A program made the position numbers and the translations under genes. Positions 34,772 through 45,100 of a DNA stretch of 64,000 bases are shown here, in pieces. This DNA is from Pseudomonas triticicola (GTDB lineage Bacteria; Pseudomonadota; Gammaproteobacteria; Pseudomonadales; Pseudomonadaceae): NCBI RefSeq assembly GCF_019145375.1, contig NZ_JAHSTX010000001.1:2641001-2705000 (forward strand), given 5' to 3'. A model generated the notes under the pieces. That model saw only the letters and a list, made by a program, of their open reading frames with translations, was not told the origin of the DNA and searched no databases. Position 1 is the first letter of the stretch. Every line of letters starts with the position of its first letter.

Positions 34772-35757
34772 GCTACGTCAGCGTCCAACACCTGCAGAAA
34801 AGTTATGCCGGCACCACGGTGTTCAGCGACATCGATTGCGAAATCAACAAAGGCGAGTTCGTCACCCTGCTCGGCCCGTCCGGGTGCGGCAAGTCGACTT
34901 TGCTGCGTTGCATCGCCGGGTTGACCCCGGTGGATGGCGGCAAGATTTTGCTCGATGGCGTCGACATCGTGCCGTTGAGCCCACAGAAACGTGGCATCGG
35001 TATGGTCTTTCAAAGCTATGCGCTATTTCCAAATATGACCGTCGAACAGAACGTCGCCTTCGGCCTGCGCATGCAAAAGGTCAACGCCGATGACAGCCAC
35101 AAGCGCGTGGCAGAAGTGTTGAAACTGGTTGAACTGCACGACTTCGCCAGCCGCTATCCGCATCAACTGTCCGGTGGTCAATGCCAGCGCGTCGCCCTCG
35201 CCCGCTCACTGGTAACCCGCCCGCGCTTGTTGCTGCTGGATGAGCCGCTGTCGGCGCTCGACGCACGGATTCGCAAACACCTGCGCGAACAGATTCGTCA
35301 GATCCAGCGCGAACTCGGCCTGACCACGATCTTCGTGACACACGATCAGGAAGAAGCGCTGACCATGTCGGACCGGATTTTCCTGATGAATCAGGGAAAG
35401 ATCGTCCAGAGCGGCGACGCCGAAACCCTCTACACCGCGCCGGTTGATGTCTTTGCCGCCGGCTTCATCGGCAACTACAACCTGCTCGACGCCGATGCCG
35501 CCTCAAAGCTGTTGCAACGGCCGATCAACCACCGCATCGCCATCCGCCCGGAAGCCATCGAACTGAGCCTCGACGGCGAACTCGATGCGCAGATCCGCAG
35601 TCACAGCCTGCTCGGCAACGTCATTCGCTATCGCGTCGAAGCGCGCGGGGTGGAACTGGTGGTCGACGTACTCAACCGCTCCGCCGCCGATCTGCATCCG
35701 GACGGACAACGCCTGGCACTTTCCATCGATCCGACGGCCTTGTGCGAAGTAGCATAA
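34768..35757 (+). CDS. ABC transporter ATP-binding subunit
   Basis: A 329-residue ATPase of the PotA/PhnT type. Walker A G-P-S-G-C-G-K-S-T is at residues ~36-44, Q loop V-F-Q-S-Y-A-L-F-P near 80, signature L-S-G-G-Q near 134 and Walker B L-L-L-L-D-E-P near 154. A C-terminal TOBE-like domain (~250-329) is present. It energises the importer and is the last gene of the tightly overlapped part of the operon. Confidence 0.95.
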   Translation: MSYVSVQHLQKSYAGTTVFSDIDCEINKGEFVTLLGPSGCGKSTLLRCIAGLTPVDGGKILLDGVDIVPLSPQKRGIGMVFQSYALFPNMTVEQNVAFGLRMQKVNADDSHKRVAEVLKLVELHDFASRYPHQLSGGQCQRVALARSLVTRPRLLLLDEPLSALDARIRKHLREQIRQIQRELGLTTIFVTHDQEEALTMSDRIFLMNQGKIVQSGDAETLYTAPVDVFAAGFIGNYNLLDADAASKLLQRPINHRIAIRPEAIELSLDGELDAQIRSHSLLGNVIRYRVEARGVELVVDVLNRSAADLHPDGQRLALSIDPTALCEVA

Positions 35758-35760
35758 AAG

Positions 35761-35852
35761 CAGCTGCAAGCTTCGAGCTACAAGCTTCAAGTTGTAGACT
35801 GCGGTCCACCTGATTTTAATTCTTGCAGCTTGAGGCTTGTAGCTTGCAGCTG
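35761..35852. repeat. CAGCTGCAAGCT inverted repeat
   Basis: CAGCTGCAAGCT at the left end is repeated in inverse as AGCTTGCAGCTG at the right end, with further imperfect pairing inward. It lies between the ATPase and HAD genes. Confidence 0.75.
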
Positions 35853-35868
35853 TTCTCGGAGAGAACCG

Positions 35869-36522
35869 ATGGCTTTGGCAATTTTTGATCTGGACGAAAC
35901 GTTGATCCACGGCGACTGCTCCTCGCTATGGAGTGAGCAGATGGTCCGCCTCGGCTGGGTCGATGGCGAGTCGTTCATGCAGCGCGACAAGGAACTGATG
36001 GATGCCTACGGCCGCGGACATCTGGCGATGGAAGACTATATGGCTTTCAGTCTCGAACCATTGATAGGCCGCACCCCTGAGGAAATCGAGCACTTGGTTG
36101 GCCCGTGGGTGGAAGATTTCATCGAGCCGATCATCTTCAGCGACGCGACCAAAACCATCGCCGCCCACCGCAAGGCCGGTGACCGGATTCTGGTGATCTC
36201 GGCGTCGGGTATCCATCTGGTCAAGCCGATCGCCGAACGATTAGGTATTGATGAGGTTCTCGCCATCGAACTGGAAGTAGCCCACGGCGCATACAGCGGT
36301 AAAACCGTCGGCACCCTGACTTACCGCGAAGGCAAAATCACCCGTTTGCTGGAATGGCTGGACGCCGAAGAAGAAAACCTCGAAGGCGCGAGTTTTTATT
36401 CCGATTCGCGCAACGATCTGCCGTTGTTGCTTAAGGTGGACTTCCCCCACGTGGTCAATCCGGATCCGGTGCTGCTTGAGCACGCAGAAAAGGCCCGCTG
36501 GCCGATCCACCTCTGGAAATAA
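35869..36522 (+). CDS. HAD-IB family phosphatase (SerB-like)
   Basis: A 217-residue haloacid-dehalogenase-type hydrolase. Motif I F-D-L-D-E-T-L places the nucleophile at D7 and the acid at D9. Motif II is V-I-S-A-S-G near residue 106, and motif IV Y-S-D-S-R-N-D-L near 180. ATG 35869 follows GGAGAG. It is separated from the ABC operon by an inverted repeat but runs in the same direction, so it could finish dephosphorylation of the imported compound; this link is inference. Substrate unknown. Confidence 0.88.
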   Translation: MALAIFDLDETLIHGDCSSLWSEQMVRLGWVDGESFMQRDKELMDAYGRGHLAMEDYMAFSLEPLIGRTPEEIEHLVGPWVEDFIEPIIFSDATKTIAAHRKAGDRILVISASGIHLVKPIAERLGIDEVLAIELEVAHGAYSGKTVGTLTYREGKITRLLEWLDAEEENLEGASFYSDSRNDLPLLLKVDFPHVVNPDPVLLEHAEKARWPIHLWK

Positions 36523-36526
36523 AAGC

Positions 36527-36605
36527 AAAAGATCGCAGCCTTCGGCAGCTCCTACTTTTGGAATGCGTGCCTCTGTAGGAGCTGCCGAAGGCTGCGATCT
36601 TTTGA
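36527..36605. repeat. TGTAGGAGCTGCCGAAGGC-class inverted repeat
   Basis: AAAAGATCGCAGCCTTCGGC and its inverse surround a short loop, forming a ~30-base stem between the convergent HAD and quinone oxidoreductase genes. Confidence 0.9.
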
Positions 36606-36613
36606 CCTTGCTG

Positions 36614-37576
36614 TCAGCTCAAGCCCTCATCGATCACCAACACCAACTTGCCCGCCACCGTATTGCTCGCCAGTTCGGCAAACGCTGCTTCGGCATCCTT
36701 CACCGCAAACGCTTTGGCCAATTGCGGACGCAAGCGGCCCTCGGCAAACAGCGGCCAGACATGCTGGCCCAGATCACTGAGCAGATCGGCCTTGAACTGA
36801 TCGTCACGGCTGCGCAACGTCGAACCGAGCAGTTGCACACGCTTGGCCAACACCTGCGCCAGATCCAGTTTCGCCTCGCGCCCGCCCATCAAACCGATCA
36901 GCACCCAACGCCCGTCCAGCGCCACCAGCTTGAGGTTCAATGCTGAATAATTGCCGCCCACCGGATCGAGAATCACGTCGAACGGCCCGAAGTCGCGCAG
37001 GCTCTCCAGATCATCGGTGCGCACCACGCCGCCCTGCGCACCCAGCGCTTCGCAGTAAGCCAGGCGCTCGGCGGAACCGACGCTGACCCAGCACGGGTTA
37101 CCGAAGGCTTTGCACAGCTGAATGGCGGCTGAACCGATTCCACTTGCGCCGGCGTGCAGGAGAATTTTCTCACCGGGCTTCAACGCTGCAAGTTGAAACA
37201 CATTCAGCCAAACGGTGGCGTACACCTCGGGCAATGCCGCCGCCTCGATCAGCGAAACACCTTCGGGCACCGGCAGCACGTGCCGTCCGTCGACGACCAC
37301 CTCTTCGGCCATGCCGCCCCCGGCCAGCAAGGCGCAAACCCGATCGCCGACCTGCCAGGACGAGCCCGCACCGACTTCGCTGATCACCCCGGAGCACTCA
37401 AGACCGAGCACGTGGCTGGCACCGGGGGGCGGCGGATAAAGTCCTGCCTTCTGTAATAAATCGGCGCGATTGAGGCCGGCTGCCGCCACCCGGATGCGGA
37501 CTTGTCCTACATCGCAGGTAGGACTCGGCTCTTCAACCCATGCCACTTGACCTTCAACGCCTTGCAATGCCTTCAC
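36614..37576 (-). CDS. NAD(P)H-quinone oxidoreductase, PIG3-type
   Basis: A 320-residue zinc-free medium-chain dehydrogenase/reductase. The N-terminal GroES-like domain contains G-L-N-R-A-D-L-L-Q-K-A-G-L-Y-P-P-P-P near residue 35, typical of PIG3/QorB-like enzymes. The nucleotide-binding fold has L-L-H-A-G-A-S-G-I-G-S-A near 140. It reduces quinones using NADPH in the cytosol. Monocistronic. Confidence 0.92.
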   Translation of the reverse strand: MKALQGVEGQVAWVEEPSPTCDVGQVRIRVAAAGLNRADLLQKAGLYPPPPGASHVLGLECSGVISEVGAGSSWQVGDRVCALLAGGGMAEEVVVDGRHVLPVPEGVSLIEAAALPEVYATVWLNVFQLAALKPGEKILLHAGASGIGSAAIQLCKAFGNPCWVSVGSAERLAYCEALGAQGGVVRTDDLESLRDFGPFDVILDPVGGNYSALNLKLVALDGRWVLIGLMGGREAKLDLAQVLAKRVQLLGSTLRSRDDQFKADLLSDLGQHVWPLFAEGRLRPQLAKAFAVKDAEAAFAELASNTVAGKLVLVIDEGLS

Positions 37577-37681
37577 ACTGCCTCCATAGTGAGTCTGGAC
37601 TGAGCCCGAAGCTGTAGCGCCGGGCTTTTTGCATTATGCGACCGGCTCTCAAAGAACCGGCGACTTCAAAGACGGCCTAAT

Positions 37682-39799
37682 ATGCGTTATCAATTGTCCC
37701 CGCGTCGAATCAGCATGAAGCATCTGCTCCCCAGCACCGCCCTCGCTCTTTTCATCGGTATCGGTCTGTTGCCGGTGTCGGGCACCACATTCGCAGCCAA
37801 CAGCTGGGACAAGTTGCAGCCTGATCGCGATGAAGTCATCGCCAGCCTGAACGTCGTCGAGTTGCTCAAGCGTCACCACTACAGCAAGCCGCCGCTCGAC
37901 GATGCGCGCTCGGTGATCATCTACGACAGCTACATCAAGCTGCTCGACCCGTCGCGCAGCTATTTCATGGCCAGCGATATCGCCGAATTCGACAAGTGGA
38001 AGACGCAGTTCGACGACTTCCTCAAAAGCGGCGACCTCAACGCCGGGTTCACCATCTACAAGCGCTACCTGGACCGCGTCAAGGCGCGTCTGGACTTCGC
38101 CCTTGCCGAGCTGAACAAAGGCGTCGACAAGATGGACTTCAACACCAAGGAGACCTTGCTGATCGATCGCAAGGACGCGCCTTGGCTCAAGTCCACCGCG
38201 GAACTGGACGACCTGTGGCGCAAACGCGTCAAGGACGAAGTGCTGCGCCAGAAGATCGCCGGCAAAGACCCGAAGCAGATCCAGGAAACCCTGACCAAGC
38301 GCTACAAGAATCAGTTGGCGCGTCTGGACCAGACCCGTGCCGAGGACATCTTCCAGGCGTACATCAACACCTTCGCCATGTCCTACGACCCGCACACCAA
38401 CTATCTGTCGCCGGATAACGCGGAAAACTTCGACATCAACATGAGCCTGTCCCTCGAGGGCATTGGCGCCGTGTTGCAGAGCGACAACGATCAAGTGAAA
38501 GTCGTGCGTCTGGTGCCCGCAGGCCCGGCGGACAAGACCAAGCAAGTCGCTCCGGCCGACAAGATCATCGGCGTTGCCCAGGGCAATAAAGAGATGGTCG
38601 ACGTGGTCGGCTGGCGCCTGGACGAAGTGGTCAAACTGATTCGCGGTCCGAAAGGCACCGTGGTGCGCCTGGAAGTGATCCCGGCGAGCAATGCGCCGAA
38701 CGACCAGACCACCAAGATCGTGCCGATCACCCGTGAAGCGGTGAAGCTCGAAGACCAGGCCGTGAAGAAGTCGATTCTCAGCCTGAAACAGGACGGCAAG
38801 GACTACAAACTCGGCGTGATCGAGATCCCGGCCTTCTACCTCGACTTCAAGGCCTTCCGTGCCGGTGACCCGGATTACAAGAGCACCACCCGCGACGTCA
38901 AGAAGCTGCTGACCGAGCTGCAAAAGGAAAAAGTCGACGGTGTGGTCATCGACCTGCGCAACAACGGCGGCGGCTCCCTGCAGGAGGCCACCGAACTGAC
39001 CAGCCTGTTTATCGACAAAGGTCCGACCGTGCTGGTGCGTAATGCCGATGGCCGTGTCGACGTCCTCGAGGACGAAAACCCGGGCGCGTTCTACAAAGGC
39101 CCGATGGCGCTGCTGGTCAACCGCCTGTCCGCCTCGGCCTCGGAAATCTTCGCCGGCGCCATGCAGGACTACCACCGCGCGCTGATCATCGGTGGTCAGA
39201 CCTTCGGCAAAGGCACCGTGCAGACTATTCAGCCGCTGAACCATGGCGAACTGAAACTGACCCTGGCCAAGTTCTACCGTGTCTCCGGGCAGAGCACCCA
39301 GCATCAGGGCGTACTGCCGGACATCGACTACCCGTCGCTGATCGACACCAAGGAAATCGGTGAAAGCGCCCTGCCGGAAGCCATGCCGTGGGACACCATC
39401 CGCGCGGCGATCAAACCAGCGGCCGATCCGTTCAAGCCGTTCCTCGCCCAGCTGAAGTCCGAACATGACGCGCGCACCAACAAGGATGCCGAGTTCGTGT
39501 TCATCCGCGACAAGCTGGCCCTGGCGCAGAAACTGATGGAAGAAAAAACCGTCAGCCTCAACGAAGCCGATCGTCGTGCCCAGCACGCCGACATCGACGC
39601 CAAGCAGCTGGCGATGGAGAACATCCGTCGCAAGGCCAAAGGCGAAGAACCGCTCAAAGAGCTGAAGAAAGAAGACGAAGACGCACTGGCCGCTGCCGAG
39701 CCGGACAAGGTCAAACCGGAAGACGATGCCTACCTGAGCGAAACCGGGCGCGTGCTGCTGGATTACCTGAAACTGAGCAATCAAGTGGCCAAGAAGTAA
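37682..39799 (+). CDS. prc: Tail-specific periplasmic protease Prc
   Basis: A 705-residue carboxy-terminal-processing serine protease that trims C-termini of periplasmic proteins and acts in cell-envelope control. It has an N-terminal signal peptide (to F-A-A-N near residue 40), a helical N-domain, a PDZ domain (~245-330) and the S41 catalytic domain with N-N-G-G-G-S near 426 and the nucleophile serine in S-A-S-A-S-E-I near 482. A lysine-rich C-terminal tail follows. An ATG at 37715 (M-K-H-L-L) is an equally plausible start. Confidence 0.95.
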   Translation: MRYQLSPRRISMKHLLPSTALALFIGIGLLPVSGTTFAANSWDKLQPDRDEVIASLNVVELLKRHHYSKPPLDDARSVIIYDSYIKLLDPSRSYFMASDIAEFDKWKTQFDDFLKSGDLNAGFTIYKRYLDRVKARLDFALAELNKGVDKMDFNTKETLLIDRKDAPWLKSTAELDDLWRKRVKDEVLRQKIAGKDPKQIQETLTKRYKNQLARLDQTRAEDIFQAYINTFAMSYDPHTNYLSPDNAENFDINMSLSLEGIGAVLQSDNDQVKVVRLVPAGPADKTKQVAPADKIIGVAQGNKEMVDVVGWRLDEVVKLIRGPKGTVVRLEVIPASNAPNDQTTKIVPITREAVKLEDQAVKKSILSLKQDGKDYKLGVIEIPAFYLDFKAFRAGDPDYKSTTRDVKKLLTELQKEKVDGVVIDLRNNGGGSLQEATELTSLFIDKGPTVLVRNADGRVDVLEDENPGAFYKGPMALLVNRLSASASEIFAGAMQDYHRALIIGGQTFGKGTVQTIQPLNHGELKLTLAKFYRVSGQSTQHQGVLPDIDYPSLIDTKEIGESALPEAMPWDTIRAAIKPAADPFKPFLAQLKSEHDARTNKDAEFVFIRDKLALAQKLMEEKTVSLNEADRRAQHADIDAKQLAMENIRRKAKGEEPLKELKKEDEDALAAAEPDKVKPEDDAYLSETGRVLLDYLKLSNQVAKK

Positions 39800-39867
39800 G
39801 TGATGGCAATTTAGTGCTGACGATCCCCGGATCGTCATCAAACAGTCATCATTCTGTCGTGCAATAA

Positions 39868-39902
39868 AGGACCGGGAGCAAGCGCTCCCGGTCCTTTTTT
39901 TA
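39868..39902 (+). terminator. Strong rho-independent terminator after prc
   Basis: AGGACCGGGAGC and GCTCCCGGTCCT flank a short loop and are followed by seven T. Confidence 0.95.
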
Positions 39903-39917
39903 TCGCCAGAGACTGCC

Positions 39918-41705
39918 ATGACCACGACCGAACAGCTGAGCGCGTTGAGCTCGATCCTGACTCAAAGCGGTTTACACAGCCTGTTCCAGCCGATCATCTG
40001 TCTTTCCGAACGCCGCATTCTCGGTTACGAAGCCCTGACCCGTGGCCCGTCCAACAGCCCTCTTCACTCGCCGATTGCCCTGTTCGCCGTCGCGCGGCAG
40101 GCTGGACGATTGAGTGAACTGGAAATCGCCTGCCGACAAAGCGCCTGCCGCCGGTTCAATGAGCAGCAACTGCCGGGCAAGCTGTTCCTTAACGTGTCTC
40201 CAGAATCCTTGCTCGAAGCCGCGCACCAACCCGGACGAACGTTGCAACTGCTGCAGGACTTGGGCATTGCGCCGAGCCAGGTGGTCATCGAGCTCACCGA
40301 GCAGACCCCGATCGATGACTTTCAGTTGCTGCAAACCGCTCTGCATCACTATCGGGCGATGGGTTTTTCCATTGCGCTGGACGACTTGGGTGCAGGGTAT
40401 TCGAGCCTGCGCCTGTGGTCGGAATTGCGTCCGGATTACGTGAAGATCGACCGGCATTTCATTGATGGCATTCATCAGGATGCATTGAAAAGAGAGTTTG
40501 TCGGTTCGATTCTGCAAATCGCCAAAGCCTCGCGCGCGCAGGTGATTGCCGAGGGGATCGAGTTGCCGGAAGAACTCGCGGTGCTGACTGAAATGGGCGT
40601 CGACCTGGTGCAGGGCTACCTGCTCGGCCGCCCTCAGGAACATCCGTCCCGCGACGCTCGCGCCTTGATGCCCAAACACGATAGCAGCGCTGTCGCGCTG
40701 AATGACGAAGGCAGCGACCTCAGCGCCCTGCTCAACGACCAGCCCGCCGTGCAACGCGATACGCCCACCGCGACGGTACTGGAAGCCTTCCGCCGCCAGG
40801 CCAACCTCAATTCGCTCGCCGTGCTCGACGAACAAGGCCAGCCCTGCGGCATCGTCCATCGCCACTCGCTGTCGGACGCACTGCTCAAACCGTTTGCCAC
40901 GGACTTGTTTGCACGCAAACCGATCAGCCGCCTGATGAACGATGATTTCCTCGCCGTGGAAATCAGCCAGTCGCTGCAGCAAGTCAGCCGCCTGATCACC
41001 AGCCGCGCCCGCCAGCGCATCGAAGAAGACTTCATCATCACCCTCAACGGCAGTTACCTCGGCCTCGGCCGGGTGATCGACGTGCTGAAACTGATCACCG
41101 AACTGAAAATCCAGCAGGCACGCTACGCAAATCCCCTCACCCTGCTACCGGGCAACGTACCGATCCAGCAATGCCTCACGCGCCTGCTGCAACAGGCCCG
41201 CGAGTCGATTATCTGCTACGTCGACATCGACAGCTTCAAACCCTTCAACGACATCTACGGCTACGGCCGTGGCGACGAAGTCCTGCTCTGCCTCGCGCAA
41301 TGCCTCAACGAACGCATCGACCCCACCCGCGACTTTGTCGGCCACATCGGCGGCGACGACTTCCTCCTCGTCCTCGGCCCCGAAGACTGGCGCAAACGCC
41401 TCAACCAACTGCTCGACGACTTCCAAAGCCAATGCCGCCGCTTCTATCGGCCTGAACACCTTGAGGCGGGATGTTTTATTGCGCCGAATCGCCAGGGTGT
41501 GCGGCAGGAGTTTGCGTTGTTGTCGTTATCGATTGGGGTAGTGCATTTGCGACCTGAGGCTTGTGCAGCGCTTGATGCCAGCCAACTTGCGGAGATGGCT
41601 TCGCAGGCTAAGCATCATGCGAAGGGGGTTGTGGGGTTTAGTGTGCACCTGATTGATAGTTTCGCCTTGGGCGATCAACAACTGCAGTTAGTGGAGCAAT
41701 GTTAA
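39918..41705 (+). CDS. c-di-GMP signalling protein: EAL, CBS pair, GGDEF
   Basis: A 595-residue cytosolic protein without membrane segments. Residues ~15-250 are an EAL phosphodiesterase domain with Y-E-A-L-T-R near 36, E-L-T-E near 124, D-D-L-G-A-G near 154, K-I-D near 175, E-G-I-E near 211 and Q-G-Y-L-L-G near 232, so catalytic residues look intact. Residues ~275-400 resemble a CBS pair. Residues ~410-570 are a GGDEF domain whose signature reads G-G-D-D-F near 478, close to functional. The protein probably degrades c-di-GMP under nucleotide or GTP control. It stands alone after the prc terminator. Confidence 0.93.
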   Translation: MTTTEQLSALSSILTQSGLHSLFQPIICLSERRILGYEALTRGPSNSPLHSPIALFAVARQAGRLSELEIACRQSACRRFNEQQLPGKLFLNVSPESLLEAAHQPGRTLQLLQDLGIAPSQVVIELTEQTPIDDFQLLQTALHHYRAMGFSIALDDLGAGYSSLRLWSELRPDYVKIDRHFIDGIHQDALKREFVGSILQIAKASRAQVIAEGIELPEELAVLTEMGVDLVQGYLLGRPQEHPSRDARALMPKHDSSAVALNDEGSDLSALLNDQPAVQRDTPTATVLEAFRRQANLNSLAVLDEQGQPCGIVHRHSLSDALLKPFATDLFARKPISRLMNDDFLAVEISQSLQQVSRLITSRARQRIEEDFIITLNGSYLGLGRVIDVLKLITELKIQQARYANPLTLLPGNVPIQQCLTRLLQQARESIICYVDIDSFKPFNDIYGYGRGDEVLLCLAQCLNERIDPTRDFVGHIGGDDFLLVLGPEDWRKRLNQLLDDFQSQCRRFYRPEHLEAGCFIAPNRQGVRQEFALLSLSIGVVHLRPEACAALDASQLAEMASQAKHHAKGVVGFSVHLIDSFALGDQQLQLVEQC

Positions 41706-41742
41706 TCTGTTCAAATTTACGAAACGACGAGACAACTCAACG

Positions 41743-42159
41743 TCACCATTGACTCTGATCCTCAAGGCTCGCCCGAACCAGATCATCCTTCCACGACTCA
41801 CTCGCGATCTCGAATACATGTTCAAAAAAACCACGAGCATCCATTATTTCCGTCTCATCCCATGCCAGTGTTCTGGGATCTTCATAGTCGCTCTCAAATT
41901 CTTTAGAAAAATCAAAATCAGCATCATGCAAATGGCTTTCAAGAAGTTTAAAAATCACAAACCTATGGCGATAGGTTAAATAATCAAAATCGGGAATAAT
42001 GAAGTCATTAATTATTTTTTTTTGGTCTTCATAACTATTAGGATTGTAAATCCACAACGCCTCACCAAGCGTTTCTTCTCGATCGTAGATCGATATTCCA
42101 CCCAAAACATGAGAGAGTTTTGGCTCATATGGAAAGTTTGTGAATGGCTGCATCAACAT
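41743..42159 (-). CDS. Putative immunity protein for the Rhs toxin
   Basis: A 138-residue acidic protein with no recognised family and no signal or membrane segment. Its start lies eight bases after the Rhs stop on the same strand, the position occupied by immunity genes in polymorphic toxin loci. The gene is AT-rich (long A/T runs near 41940-42020), unlike the Rhs core but like the Rhs tip, suggesting tip and immunity moved together. GGTGG precedes the ATG; a second ATG two codons later is possible. Function is inferred from position only. Confidence 0.75.
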   Translation of the reverse strand: MLMQPFTNFPYEPKLSHVLGGISIYDREETLGEALWIYNPNSYEDQKKIINDFIIPDFDYLTYRHRFVIFKLLESHLHDADFDFSKEFESDYEDPRTLAWDETEIMDARGFFEHVFEIASESWKDDLVRASLEDQSQW

Positions 42160-42167
42160 AATTCCAC

Positions 42168-45100
42168 CTATCTCGGAAAGCCAGTAAACGGCCGCTTAAC
42201 ATCTCGTTTATCAAATTTTACTTCCGCCCCATCCAAGCTTTCTACGTAACGAGGATTACTTGGATTTCTTTCATTGGGCTTGTACCCACGACCCGCTCCT
42301 GGCAGTTTCATCCTAACAATAGGGTTTCCGTCTGCATCATATCCTGTCGGCTCAGGTATTTTTTTATGCATTCTGGATAAAGCGAAATGCAACGCTCTAA
42401 ATTGCATCATCCAACTACTGAATTGCGAACTCGGGCCCACTGGGCCTCTAACGCCTTTTTTTGTTGGATGTGAGCCGTCTATTGATCTTTGCTTTAAAGC
42501 TGAATCATCGATCTCTGGGCCATGTTTTTCTACTGAGTGCATTCTGTATTGTCTGTTCCAAGCTAATACCCGGCGCTTAGCTTCAGCTTCATTTTGCGGT
42601 CCATCTTTGCCAACATCCGGAACGGTCGGTAACCCTTGATTTACATTCGGCCTGTTAGCTAGAGTCGGTGCTTGGCACCTCTCGGGCCTATTAGTTTTCG
42701 GCGGCGGGCAGTTCGACGTCAACCCCAACGGATCCACCCACCCCGTCGGATTCGGCACGTACTGGTACTGATTCAACCCGCCCGCGAGCTTCACCGGGTC
42801 CGGGGTCAGATACCGCCCAAGCCTCGGGTCGTAATACCGATGCCGGTTGTAATGCAGCCCACTTTCAACATCGAAATACTGCCCCTGAAAGCGCAGCGGT
42901 TGATCCAGATAGTCTTCGCCGGCCAAGGTGACGGCGGCGACTTTGCCGTAGGCGTCGTATTGCGCGGACCAGACGATTTCGCCGCTGTAGTCGGTCAGTT
43001 CCTGCGGGGTGCCGAGGTGGTCGAGTTGGTAGTAGAACGGGCAGGCTTTTTTCGGGCCTTTGCCATCCAGCATCGCGAGTGGGCGGAAGGTGCCGGGTTC
43101 GTAGAGGAAGCTGCGGTATTGCGTGGTGCTGCTTTCGGCGACGAGGTGTTCGCCTTGCCAGAAGAATTCGGTGACGGCGCTGTCGACGGTTTTGCGGATG
43201 CGCCGGCCGAAGGCGTCGTAGTGATACGTGGCGGTCTGGCCGTCGGGGCGGGTCAGGCCGATCAGGCGGTGCTGGCAGTCGTAGCGGTATTCAGTGACCA
43301 GGGTCTGGCCGTGGCCTCGGCGTTCGCGGATCAGGTTGCCGAAGGCGTCGTAGTCGTAATGGCGGTCGCCTTGCATCAGCAGGCGATTGCCCTTGATCTG
43401 CGCAGGGCCGGGGCGGTCCTGCATCAGTAGGTTGCCCGCCGGGTCGTGGGCGAAGGATTCGGGCAGTTCGTCGCGCGAGTGGCGGACGCGAATCAATCGG
43501 TCGAGGGCGTCGTAGCCGTAGGTGCGCTGGCCGTGGCGGCTGTCGGCGATGTGCTCGAGATTGCCGTTGGCGCTGTAGGCATAATCGCGGCGGTACAGCG
43601 AAGCGTGGCGATGGCCTACAGCGTGGGCGAGCAAACGGCCCTGATCGTCGTAGGCATATTCGCTGAGCAGCAGACCTTGCTGGCGTTGCTGTTCACGACC
43701 GCAGTGGTAGACGTGGCGCGTGAGCGGCGTGCCGTTGAGGTCGATGGCGCTCAGCGCACCGCCCTTGGCGTAGTGATAATCGAGCTTGCTGTTGTCCGGC
43801 AGACGCAGGCGTTTGAGCTGACCGCAGGCGTCATAGGCGTAGCGCAAGGTGCCCCAGCCCTGATGCTCGGTGATCAGCCGGTTCTGACGGTCATACTCGA
43901 AGGCCAGCGGATGGTTCTGCCCGTCATCAACGGCAACCAACCGACCGAGGCGGTCGTAGTCGTAGCGGATCTTGGCGCCATCGGGCAGGGTTTTGACCAG
44001 CAAACGCCCGGCCTTATCGCGCTCGTAGTGGGTGACCAGACTGGGGCCGAAATCACCAAACTCGGTCTTCTCCAGCAGGTGCCCGTTGAGGTCGTAGACG
44101 TAAGCCGTACGCCGCCCATCAAACCCGGTTTCCTGTCGGATCAATCCGGTCGGCGTGTAATCCAGGCAGTATTTTTCCCCTGACTCGTTTTCGATCTCGG
44201 TCAGCAACAGCCGCGCATGGTCGTAGCGGTACTGCACGCGGGTGCCGTCGGGGTTGATCCGCCGCGAGACCAGGTGCAAATCATCGTCATATTCATAGCG
44301 GGTGATGCGCCCCAGTTCATCGCGTTCGGCGGTGATCTGGCCGTAGGCGCCGTAGCTGTAGGCGCGCGTGCTGCCCGTAGGAGAAGTCGTCAGGATCAGT
44401 CGGCCGGCCGCGTCCCACTGCTGACGACTGACGACACCAAATTCGTCCTGGGTGGTAATCCGCCGTCCCAGCGCATCGTAGGAAAAGCGCCGTGCGCCAC
44501 CATCGGGCAGGGTTTCTTCGATGAGCTGACCGAGCTCGTTCCACACCCAGCGATGGCGGCTGCTGTCCGGATAGCGCAGCGACAGCAATTGGCCGCGCAG
44601 GTTGTAGTAGTAATGGGTGACCTGGCCGTCGGGATCGACCGCTTCGGTGACGGCGCCTTCAGCGTTGCGCCGGTAGATCCACACCGCATCACCACGGCAA
44701 CGCTTGTAGAGAAAACCGTTGCGGTACTCGTAGGACGTTGGTGCATCGTCCGGCGGAATCAGCGCGATCAGCCGTCCAAGTTCGTCGTAGCGGTATTCAG
44801 TGACCGCGCCCAACGCATCCTGCTCGGCGATCAAACGACCCTGCTGGTCATAGGCCTTGAGCTGCTCGCCGCCATCGGCCGCAACCTGGCGCACCAGCCG
44901 CGCGCGCTCGTCGTGGACGTAGACTTCTTCGGTACCGTCGACGTAATGCACGGTCACGCTGGCGTCGTCATCGTTCCAGACGTAACGGGTGTTCATCTGC
45001 GAGAACGACGCCCAGTGGCGCACGCAGCGCGCCGCTTTGCCCTCGCGCTGCCACTCCCAGAAGAAGCTCGCACCGCCAGTCAGCTGGCGCTGGAGGATGA

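Noticed and set aside
37649..39925. 758-codon open frame on the minus strand
   Set aside because: It is antisense to prc, which has clear protease motifs and a signal peptide; the antisense protein has no recognisable features.
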